Origin: JAPPHA01 sp963662705 | Lineage (GTDB): Bacteria > Pseudomonadota > Alphaproteobacteria > Rhodobacterales > Rhodobacteraceae | Direction: 5' to 3' | Length of the DNA stretch: 64,000 nt | NCBI GenBank assembly: GCA_963662705.2 | Contig: OY759767.1 | Span: forward strand, 4,030,001 to 4,094,000 | Shown here: positions 54,272 to 62,053 of the stretch, in pieces | Position numbering within the stretch: the first letter of the stretch is position 1 | Layout of the letters: each line of letters begins with the position of its first letter | Notes under the pieces: model-generated | Told to the model about the DNA's origin: nothing | Seen by the model: the letters and a program-made list of their open reading frames with translations, nothing else | The model's database searches: none | Program-made: the position numbers and the translations under genes

Positions 54272-57079
54272 TCAATTCAACACGAATACGCCCGAATCCA
54301 GCCAGTAGTCGTTTTCGAATCCGAGCGTATGCAGGCTCAGCCGGACGTCCGTGGTTTTCATCGGGGTGTTGTCCGCCGCTTCCACGAAGGTGATCTCGAA
54401 TGCCTCATGGGCCGCTTCGCGGCGAAGCACGTCCTCGGCATCGGTTCCCTCGTCATCGTCGACCTCCGTTCGCTCGAGCGTGACGGAAACGGGCGGCGCC
54501 TGGTTTTCAGCCGCGGCGTTGGCAAACTTGAGGTGGTAGAGGGGCGTCGTGATCCATCGCTCAAGCGGCAATTGCCGCGATCCGATATGGATCGGCGAGT
54601 AGAGCTTGACGACCGCGTCCTGATCGGAGCGATTCGACGAGTCGAGATCGACATCGCGGAAGATGACACGCGAGTCGAGGATCTTCCCGTTCCGCTCCAT
54701 CTCGCCGATGTAGCGGGCAGTCGAGCGCATTCTCAGGTCGTCCGTCATGATCCGGAAGTTTGCTATGCTGCTCTTTGCGAGCATCGTCAGCATTCCACCG
54801 ACTGCGACCGTGCTCTTCGGATCGCCGATCCTGTCTGTTGCAGGATCGCGATAAGGATACCAACTGCCCGCCCGGTAGGCGTGCATTGCGATCAGCCGGT
54901 CGGGAGAGATGGCCAGTTTTTCCTCGACGAGCGACCTGAGTTCAGGAAGCCGTGACGGGCGACCGGTCAGCAACACGATATCGCAATCCAGATGCGCGAT
55001 CACTTCCGTCAGATTGCCGACGGCTTCGCCAAAGACATTCCTGACAACCCGGTCGATGGCCGCCTGGCTGACTTTCAGGGTGAGATCGGCGAGGCGCCAG
55101 TTCGAGGCGCCGATCCTCTGCATCGGCTCTTCAAGATAGTCCAGCAACTGTTGCGCCAGGTTCAGAGGTAGCGCCTCCTCCGGTTCCGTCGGAGAGTCGA
55201 GGTCCGATGCCACGGTCCCGAAGACATCGGACAACGCCAGGTCGCCGGTCTCGCGGTCGTCGGATTGTTCCGACCTTTCGAGGATGGCCGTCGCAAGCGG
55301 TGCGAGAACGCGAATTCCGAACTGGCGTCGGCGCTGAATCATTTGCTGGTCGATTCCGCCGACATCCGCTCCGAAAAGCTCCTTCAGCCGCTCCCTGACG
55401 CCCGTCCCGCCCGCATCCTCGACGGACTGCTGGATCTGAGGAATGATGATGTCTTCGACGACCGCCTTGACCAGGTCATCCCCTGCGATCCTGAATCCTT
55501 CCCGAAAGACCTGGACCGGATGCAGGACCCTCCCGTCCTCGCCGTAATAGGTCGTGATCATGAGGTCGGTCGTTCCGCCTCCGATATCGACGCAGGCAAC
55601 CCGGATCGAGGGTTCGGACGGACTTCCTTCCGTTCTCGGCCGCTCCCGTCCCCTGAGCCCGAGGTAGCTGTCAATCTGGCCTTCGAACCGGTGCACGATT
55701 TCGGAGTAGAGAAACACGAGATGCGTACAACTCGCCTCGTCCCACTCGACGACGAGATCGGGCTTCCCGGTGGTGCGGGACGCCGTCTCGGATTGACCGG
55801 CCATCGACCAGAGAAGCTGGATCGCGCCCTTTGCCCGAGAGCGGATAATCGCCTGTTCCTGAACCAGGGTCGCGGTTGGCAAGGTGAGGATCACGCGCCT
55901 GAGGCGCCTGGGCAGATCGGACTGCGCCCGCCCGGCCCGGGATGCCGGATCGTTGATCTGGACAAGGGCGTGCGCAATGAGTTCGCCGAACATGAACCCG
56001 AACAGCGAGGATCGCGAAAACCGCGGCCTGATTGCCGGCAGGTTCCGGTATTTTCCACGTGTTCGCAGTTTTGCCTTCACGTCGGCTTCCACCTGGGCGA
56101 TCACGTCGCCGGCTTCATTCAATCGAACCATCGCGGCCCTGGCGATTCCCGGGAGCTCGTTCCGGATCTCGTGATTATGGAAACGCCAGTTCTGCTCTGC
56201 CTCGGAATCGTCCCAGAGGTAGCGCTTGGGTGACGAAAGCCCCGACGTGGTCTCCGTACCCTCCTCGTCCCCAATCAGGCGCATCGCTTCAGGCCCGATC
56301 CTGACGAGGCTCGGCCAGAAGAACGACTTGTTTCGTCCCGAGGCCCGCGAGAACCGGTCGGGCCCGAATTCGGTCTGGCAAAACTCGACACGGCTTTCGA
56401 ACAGGCCGGAGTATTGCATTTCTGGCCGCGCAAGGTCCCGCAACTCGAGGGGGAAGGATTTCGAAAGGTCGATCCCGTGCTGATCCGGAAAACTCTCGAT
56501 CAGGATCCCGCAGGTCCGGCAGTTACCGACGTCGAGAACAAAATCCACATCGACAGGGTTGGGTGCGTCGTCCCTGGACACCGTATCTGCCAGCCGGATC
56601 TTCGGGATCCGGACGACCTTCTGAATGTTCCCAATACAGGCCAGGTACCGTGCCCAGTGCTCAAGGAAATGCGGAAGGCTGCTCTTGTCGAACGGCCGTC
56701 CCGGCCTTTGGGCTTGCTTGAATCGCAGGAAGCAGTCTTCGATCCAGTCGGACACCCACTTCTGCAGATCCTGCCGGGGCTGACCTGTTTCGGGAGTATC
56801 GGGCCGCCGCAGGAACCACCCCATGTCGGCGGGTTCGCTGACAAACCGGAATTCGCGCCGGGCGGCCGAGTCCTGGTGAGAAGGCGCGAGATAGCGCCCG
56901 GGGGTGGCCGCCTCGTCCTGGACCAGGGTCGTATCGAGCGCGAGCTGGACGTGGTGGGTGTGTCCCGCAACGGTTTCGGGCAGTTCGACGATCCGCATCC
57001 TTGCCCAGGTCGACGGACCCGGGTCGTAGCGCTCCTTGCCGGTCACGCTGCCCACGTTTTTCAGGCGGAGGACAGGCAC
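54272..57079 (-). CDS. srfB: SrfB-family Hsp70/actin-like ATPase, main part
   Basis: 935 residues from GTG 57079, though the same frame is open up to 57202 and encodes IDYAVRPLAAIEPFLGKWVP just before. Actin/Hsp70-fold motifs: phosphate-1 VLDVGNCRTCGILIES, phosphate-2 VACVDIGGGTTDLMITTYYG, adenosine motif DIVLLTGRPSRLPELRSLVE. The family's usual N-terminal segment is missing from this frame and is found in the adjacent frame at 57135-57395. So srfB carries a one-base shift: a lesion, a sequence error, or +1 frameshifting. The core ATPase is otherwise complete. First body of the seven-gene minus-strand operon. Confidence 0.87.
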   Translation of the reverse strand: MPVLRLKNVGSVTGKERYDPGPSTWARMRIVELPETVAGHTHHVQLALDTTLVQDEAATPGRYLAPSHQDSAARREFRFVSEPADMGWFLRRPDTPETGQPRQDLQKWVSDWIEDCFLRFKQAQRPGRPFDKSSLPHFLEHWARYLACIGNIQKVVRIPKIRLADTVSRDDAPNPVDVDFVLDVGNCRTCGILIESFPDQHGIDLSKSFPLELRDLARPEMQYSGLFESRVEFCQTEFGPDRFSRASGRNKSFFWPSLVRIGPEAMRLIGDEEGTETTSGLSSPKRYLWDDSEAEQNWRFHNHEIRNELPGIARAAMVRLNEAGDVIAQVEADVKAKLRTRGKYRNLPAIRPRFSRSSLFGFMFGELIAHALVQINDPASRAGRAQSDLPRRLRRVILTLPTATLVQEQAIIRSRAKGAIQLLWSMAGQSETASRTTGKPDLVVEWDEASCTHLVFLYSEIVHRFEGQIDSYLGLRGRERPRTEGSPSEPSIRVACVDIGGGTTDLMITTYYGEDGRVLHPVQVFREGFRIAGDDLVKAVVEDIIIPQIQQSVEDAGGTGVRERLKELFGADVGGIDQQMIQRRRQFGIRVLAPLATAILERSEQSDDRETGDLALSDVFGTVASDLDSPTEPEEALPLNLAQQLLDYLEEPMQRIGASNWRLADLTLKVSQAAIDRVVRNVFGEAVGNLTEVIAHLDCDIVLLTGRPSRLPELRSLVEEKLAISPDRLIAMHAYRAGSWYPYRDPATDRIGDPKSTVAVGGMLTMLAKSSIANFRIMTDDLRMRSTARYIGEMERNGKILDSRVIFRDVDLDSSNRSDQDAVVKLYSPIHIGSRQLPLERWITTPLYHLKFANAAAENQAPPVSVTLERTEVDDDEGTDAEDVLRREAAHEAFEITFVEAADNTPMKTTDVRLSLHTLGFENDYWLDSGVFVLN

Positions 57080-57134
57080 CGGGACCCACTTGCCCAGGAA
57101 CGGCTCGATCGCGGCAAGCGGGCGAACGGCATAG

Positions 57135-57395
57135 TCAATCGTCGTCGTCGCGTTGTTCTGCCTCGATCCTTTCGTCGCGTTCCTGGTTGCCCGAATAAGG
57201 GATCAGCGTCCGTTCCTCCAGGTTCCCTTCGACTTTTCCGGCCCTCTCGACGAAGCGTGCGGGACGCAACGCGGTCAATTCGTCAAGCGCGAATCCGAAA
57301 TCAAGAATCTGGATGCCCGAATACGGGATGATGGTGATGTCCTCCTTCCAGTCGCAAATCGGTCGGACCGGTACGCTCGTCGGAATCATCGCCAT
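57135..57395 (-). CDS. SrfB N-terminal segment in a separate frame
   Basis: 86 residues: CDWKEDITIIPYSGIQILDF, GFALDELTALRPARFVERAG and an acidic end QRDDDD followed by TGA. ITIIPYSGIQILDFG matches the known SrfB opening (V/I-T-L-I-x-x-S-G-I/V-Q-F-L-D-F). The stop context is GAT TGA C, and skipping one base at this point joins it to IDYAVRPLAA of the main srfB frame. GAGG lies 6 nt before ATG 57395. It could also be made as a separate small subunit with srfB reinitiating downstream. Confidence 0.75.
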   Translation of the reverse strand: MAMIPTSVPVRPICDWKEDITIIPYSGIQILDFGFALDELTALRPARFVERAGKVEGNLEERTLIPYSGNQERDERIEAEQRDDDD

Positions 57396-57420
57396 GCAAA
57401 TCCTCAAGTACTGGCCCCTG

Positions 57421-57450
57421 ACTTTGCCAGACTTCGCGAGATCGTGTCAA
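57421..57450 (-). promoter_or_regulatory. Candidate sigma-70 promoter of the srfB operon
   Basis: Minus-strand TTGACA at 57450-57445, 18-nt spacer, then CAAAGT at 57426-57421, a weak -10, 26 nt before the srfB segment start. The perfect -35 and position support it; the -10 is poor. Confidence 0.35.
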
Positions 57451-57643
57451 CTTGTCTGGATCGGACGAACCAACCCGGATCGGACTCAAGCAGGCGCTCG
57501 TCTATTGATTACCAAGCCATGGTGTTGGCAATTGACGCATTGTATCGTGGCCTTGGTGACTGATGTTGTCAGCGTTTCGGACCGCACGGCTCGACAGGCA
57601 CCGGTTTTTCCGACTCTGGACCGCTGATCGATGGAGTTGCCTG

Positions 57644-60600
57644 ATGTACCAAGTTCCGATGGAATTGCGAACCAACCGCCTGGCTGATCGGCTTGGCGTA
57701 CCTCTTGCCCCGTGCTTTCGTCTGGCTTTGGCCATCGCCATCACGATGGCTCTTGCCGGGGGCTCCAACGCACAGGACCGGGAAAATGACGCTTGGCGGG
57801 AAGTGTCGAGTTGTTCCGACAGGGTCGATGTGGAGATGTTCATCCAAGAATTTCCCGAGAGCCCCTTTGTCGAGGAGGCACGAACCTGCCTTGCCGCCCT
57901 GAGAGGTTCCGGGACTGTTGTACTAACCGGCAACGGAGAGACGCCCCAGTCGCAAACGCCCACTCCCGAGAAACTAGAAGTCATGCTCGAACTCACGCGC
58001 GAGCAGCGTGTTCTGACTCAACACGGCCTAATTTCCCTGGACCACAACATTCGCATCGTGGACGGAGTCTTTGGCAACCAAACACGGCAAGCCATTGCAA
58101 AATACCAACAAGTGAAGGGGCTCCCATCTACTGGGTTCCTGACATCCGAACAGTCAGATGGGTTGATGGCATTGGGAGAGGCACGCGAACGCCACGCGTG
58201 GCTTGATGCACGAAATGCTAATACTCAGGTAGCGTTACGGAACTATCTTTCCACATTTCCGTTGGGTGCATACTCCGAAGATGCTTATTCCAAACTCGCA
58301 GAATTGGAGAATAGCAGGCGCAGTTCTGACAGTACCCAAAGTGAATTAGAGCGACAAGTAACAGAACTCAAATCGCTGCTTTCCTTAACCCGAAGCGAAC
58401 TGGAAGAAAGAGAAAATTCTGTTGCCGAACTCGAGGCGAGCCTGACCGAGGCCCGGTCCGAACTCGAACAGAGCCATGCTGAAGCAATCAGCCTGGAAGC
58501 CGGGCTCAAGGATGCACGGCTGGAGACCTCGGAAGTCCACAACAAAATGGCTGAACTCGAAGCCTTGCTTGAAGGCGTAAGGAAAGAACTTGCCGAGAGT
58601 CAACAATTTGAAACTGACCTTGAGTTGGCCCTGAACCAGACACGCGATGAACTCGATGCCAGCCAATTGTCGGCATCGGAGCTTAGGGCCAGGCTTGATG
58701 CCAACCGTCAGGAGCTGTCTACAACACAGGCAGCTTCGGAACGAATTGGAAAAATGCTGTCTGAAACACGGGATGAGTTGACGGCATCGCGCGCCGAAGC
58801 GACGCAAGCTCAGAACCAATTGACGGCCGCCCAGGACGAGATCGACCGGTCACAGGATGAGTTGAAGGAATCACTGGAGGAACTTGCACAAGTTCGCGAG
58901 CGGTACAACGTTTCGCAGGCGGACCTGGAAAGTGCACAAGACGAATTGGCGACAACCCGTATTGACGCGACACAGGCACAGGCCCAATTGAAGATCGCCC
59001 AAGAAATACTCAATCGGTCACGGGATGAACTGGAGGAACCATGGGAAGATCTCGCACTCGTTAGCTTGCAGTACGCGGCATCCCAGGCGGATCTGGAAAG
59101 AACCCGGGTGGACCTGGCGGCGGCGCGCGCGGAAACGACGGATGCTGAAACCCGGTTGACGGCCGCCCAGGGCGAACTTCAAGGATCCCTGGAAGAACTT
59201 GCGCAGATTCGCGCGCGGTACTCGGTGTCGCAGGCAGCCCTTGAAGAGACCCGGGAAGAACTGGAAGCAGCCTTCAGAGAGACATCGGACGCTGAATCCC
59301 GGTTGGCGGCCGCCCAGGGCGACCTCCGCCTGTCACAGGACGAACTGCTGAAAACCCTGGAGGAACTCTCGCAAATTCGCACGCGTTACTCGGTTTCACT
59401 GGCGGACCTGGAAAGAACCCGGGTGGACCTGGCGGCGGCGCGTGCGGAAACAACGGACGTTCGGGCGCTGTTGACGGCCGCCCAGGGTGATCTCCGCCTG
59501 TCACGGGACGAACTGTTGGAAACCCTGGAGGAACTTTCTCAAATTCGTACGCAGTACTCGGTTTCACTGGCAGACCTGGAGAGAACCCGGGAAGAACTTG
59601 AGGCGGCGCGTGCGGAAACATCGAACGTGCAAGCCCGGTTGACGGCTGCCCAGAACAAACTCGGCCAGTCACAGGGCGAGGTCGAGGAAGCACTGGGCAA
59701 TCTCGCGACGGTTCGCGCGTTGTATTCGGTTTCGCAGGCGGACCTGGAGAACACCCTGGATGAAATAGGGAAAGTCCGCGAAGAGCTGGCGAGGACACTT
59801 GGCCTCCTCGCCGACATGCGGGCGGACCTGACGAGTGCCCGCGATGAACTCTCGGAGGCCCGTGCCGGGGCCCGCTCGAGCCAGGACCATATCGAAAGAC
59901 TGCTGGCGGTTCTGTCCGAGCGTGACGGCGAACTGGACACGGCGCGATCGACCATCGCGGCCCGGGATGACGAACTCGCCGAACTCAAGCAGAGGTTGAC
60001 CGCGTTCGAGGAGGAGCTTGTCGCGCTCAGCCGGGAAGTCAGGTCGCTGAAGTCCGACCTTTCCGACAGCCGGACGGCGCTGGCTGAATCGCGGGAGGCG
60101 GTGCGGGCGGCCGAGGCCGAGCGGGACCAGGCACGGCGGACGACCGGGTTGACGCGCCAGGAGCTGCGCCGGGCGCTTGAAGGCCTGAGCGAGGCCGAGA
60201 AGGCGAGGCTGGCGGAGGCTGCGGCCGCGGAGGCCCTTCGCCGCCGGCTCAGGGATTCCGAGGACGAGCTCACCGCCATGTCGCTGGCGCTCGAGGAGGA
60301 GCGGAAGAAGGCTGAAGAGGTTCTGGCGAAGTTGGCGGCGGCGGAGACCGCTGCCGAGGATGCCCGCTCCGACGCATCGGCAACCCGTACGGAGTTGGCC
60401 CGGCTCGAAGATTTGAAACTGGCCGTCAAGGAATGCTGGAGCGTACCGGTTGGGATCCTAAACGATTTAGAATTGAAGGTTGTACTCGGTGTTGAGTTTG
60501 ATCGTGGCGGCCGGGTCAAGGGATCCCCCCGGCTCGTGGAGCCGAGTTCGATTGAATCGCCTGGAATCAGGCAGGCATTCAATGCTGCCAGACGCGCGGT

Positions 60601-61735
60601 GATGCGGTGCCAGCCATATGATTTGCCGGCAGACAAGTACGAACACTGGCAGAGCATGGAAATTGTATTCGACCCCCGAAATTTTGGCGAAACTGTAGTC
60701 AACACGCAATCCGTGGCGCTGTTGAACCGGCAGATCCCGGAACTTCGGGAACAGCTGAACGAACATCAGGGTTTGCTTGATGCCGCGAGTGCGAAGGACT
60801 CAGAGGCCCTTCGCCGCCGGCTCAGGGATTCCGAGGACGAGCTCACCGCCATGTCCCTGGCTCTCGAGGAGGAGCGGAAGAAGGCTGAAGAGGTTCTGGC
60901 GAAGTTGGCGGCGGCGGAGACCGCTGCCGAGGATGCCCGCTCCGACGCATCGGCGACCCGCACGGAGTTGGCCCGGCTCGAGGAGCAGTTCGGCATTGCC
61001 CGCGACCTGCGCAAGGAAGAGCGGTCAGTTTCCCGGGAGCGTACGCGGTCCGTGGCGCTGTTGAACCGGCAGATCCTGGAACTCCGTGAACAGCTGAACG
61101 AGCTTCAGGGCTTGCTCGATGCCGCGAGTGCGAAGGACGTGGAGGCACAGGTCGAGATTGCCAGCCTGGGGAAGGACCTCAACCAGGCGCTTGCCCGTGC
61201 GGCTGCGGAGCAGAAGAAGCGCGCGGACCTGGAGGAGCGGGAACGCAGGCGCCTGGAAGCCGAGGCCCGGGACCTCCGGCGTTTTCGCTCGGAGTTCCTG
61301 GCCCAGGTGCAGGATGTGCTCGGTGAACGCGAGGGTGTGCGCATTGTGGGGGATCGTTTCGCGTTTTCATCGGAGATCCTGTTCGAGGTTGGCTCCGATG
61401 TTCTCGGGGATACGGGGAAGGAGGAGATCCGCCGTGTCGCGGAGATCATCAAGGATGTCGCGGGGAAGATCCCGCCCGATGTCGACTGGGTTCTCCGGGT
61501 TGACGGCCACACGGACAAGACGCCTGTTCGGGAGAACGAGTTTTTCGACGACAACTGGGACTTGAGCCAGGCGCGGGCGCTCTCGGTGGTTCGCTACATG
61601 ATCGACGAATTGGGGATTCCTGCCGATCGCCTGGCCGCAACCGGGTTCGGCGAACACCGTCCGATCTCGGAGGGCGACGACCCGCAGTCCCTTGCCCGGA
61701 ACCGGAGGATCGAACTGAAATTCACCGAGCGCTAA
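57644..61735 (+). CDS. Exported peptidoglycan-binding, coiled-coil, TolA-C-like and OmpA-domain protein
   Basis: A 1363-residue envelope protein. Signal peptide (CFRLALAIAITMALAGG), a Cys-paired segment, a PG_binding_1-like domain (GLISLDHNIRIVDGVFGNQT, AIAKYQQVKGLPSTGFL), about 800 residues of coiled coil with ~57-residue repeats, a TolA C-terminal-like domain (VKECWSVPVGILNDLELKVV, ARRAVMRCQPYDLPADKYEH, IVFDPRNF), a second coiled coil repeating the first, and a C-terminal OmpA/MotB domain (FEVGSDVLGDTG, VDGHTDKTPVR, LSQARALSVVRYM, NRRIELKF). GGAG is 7 nt before ATG 57644. Divergent from srfB. It can bridge the periplasm and hold peptidoglycan at both ends. Confidence 0.9.
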   Translation: MYQVPMELRTNRLADRLGVPLAPCFRLALAIAITMALAGGSNAQDRENDAWREVSSCSDRVDVEMFIQEFPESPFVEEARTCLAALRGSGTVVLTGNGETPQSQTPTPEKLEVMLELTREQRVLTQHGLISLDHNIRIVDGVFGNQTRQAIAKYQQVKGLPSTGFLTSEQSDGLMALGEARERHAWLDARNANTQVALRNYLSTFPLGAYSEDAYSKLAELENSRRSSDSTQSELERQVTELKSLLSLTRSELEERENSVAELEASLTEARSELEQSHAEAISLEAGLKDARLETSEVHNKMAELEALLEGVRKELAESQQFETDLELALNQTRDELDASQLSASELRARLDANRQELSTTQAASERIGKMLSETRDELTASRAEATQAQNQLTAAQDEIDRSQDELKESLEELAQVRERYNVSQADLESAQDELATTRIDATQAQAQLKIAQEILNRSRDELEEPWEDLALVSLQYAASQADLERTRVDLAAARAETTDAETRLTAAQGELQGSLEELAQIRARYSVSQAALEETREELEAAFRETSDAESRLAAAQGDLRLSQDELLKTLEELSQIRTRYSVSLADLERTRVDLAAARAETTDVRALLTAAQGDLRLSRDELLETLEELSQIRTQYSVSLADLERTREELEAARAETSNVQARLTAAQNKLGQSQGEVEEALGNLATVRALYSVSQADLENTLDEIGKVREELARTLGLLADMRADLTSARDELSEARAGARSSQDHIERLLAVLSERDGELDTARSTIAARDDELAELKQRLTAFEEELVALSREVRSLKSDLSDSRTALAESREAVRAAEAERDQARRTTGLTRQELRRALEGLSEAEKARLAEAAAAEALRRRLRDSEDELTAMSLALEEERKKAEEVLAKLAAAETAAEDARSDASATRTELARLEDLKLAVKECWSVPVGILNDLELKVVLGVEFDRGGRVKGSPRLVEPSSIESPGIRQAFNAARRAVMRCQPYDLPADKYEHWQSMEIVFDPRNFGETVVNTQSVALLNRQIPELREQLNEHQGLLDAASAKDSEALRRRLRDSEDELTAMSLALEEERKKAEEVLAKLAAAETAAEDARSDASATRTELARLEEQFGIARDLRKEERSVSRERTRSVALLNRQILELREQLNELQGLLDAASAKDVEAQVEIASLGKDLNQALARAAAEQKKRADLEERERRRLEAEARDLRRFRSEFLAQVQDVLGEREGVRIVGDRFAFSSEILFEVGSDVLGDTGKEEIRRVAEIIKDVAGKIPPDVDWVLRVDGHTDKTPVRENEFFDDNWDLSQARALSVVRYMIDELGIPADRLAATGFGEHRPISEGDDPQSLARNRRIELKFTER
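58790..59770 (+). repeat. Tandem ~170-bp coding repeats in the coiled coil
   Basis: About six copies of a ~57-residue unit with the pattern LExTRxxLxAARxET, LTAAQ, ELxxxLEELxQIRxxYSVS. The copies in the 3' half (59220-59740) are the most alike. Such repeats can expand and contract, changing periplasmic reach. Confidence 0.85.
60230..60409 (+). repeat. 180-bp direct repeat, first copy
   Basis: Encodes EALRRRLRDSEDELTAMSLA and the following EEERKKAEEVLAKLAAAETA segment to ARLE. Nearly identical to 60803-60982. The two copies bracket the TolA-C-like domain. Confidence 0.93.
60803..60982 (+). repeat. 180-bp direct repeat, second copy
   Basis: Near-identical partner of 60230-60409, in frame, on the far side of the TolA-C-like domain. 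The next segment (SVALLNRQI, ELREQLNE, GLLDAASAKD) also occurs before (60710-60800) and after (61050-61140) this copy, so the duplication is longer than 180 bp in part. Confidence 0.93.
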
Positions 61736-62053
61736 GCTTTTGGCGTCAAACTGCGCGAGTTCAACGGTCCCATGTTTGACACCTCATACCTTCCAGAGTT
61801 TCGTTTGGCGCAATGTGATTCACGTCTACGGGTAGTGTTGTGCCTGCGTCATTTGTCAAGTCATGACACACATCCGTATATGATCATATGAACCAGAAAT
61901 CGGGCACAATGACATGAGCCGCGCCGGAGTCTCGTTTGCCAAAGTTAGTCAGGTTGCATCGAGGCATAACCATCTTTACGACTGCGACAGCGCAATTGCC
62001 GTAACAAAATAGAATTTCAGTTTTACTTCGTCGGTCGATGTGAACGCGTGAAC
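61736..62053. other. Intergenic region before the ankyrin gene
   Basis: AT-richer than neighbours; no gene and no clear terminator. The ankyrin-gene promoter should be here. Confidence 0.4.

Noticed and set aside
58790..59770. Regular ~170-bp repeats considered as a non-coding repeat array
   Set aside because: They are in frame within one protein and encode coiled coil.
59539..60705. Serine-rich minus-strand frame
   Set aside because: Antisense of the Glu/Arg-rich coiled coil; the low-complexity Ser/Arg composition is the mirror of that.
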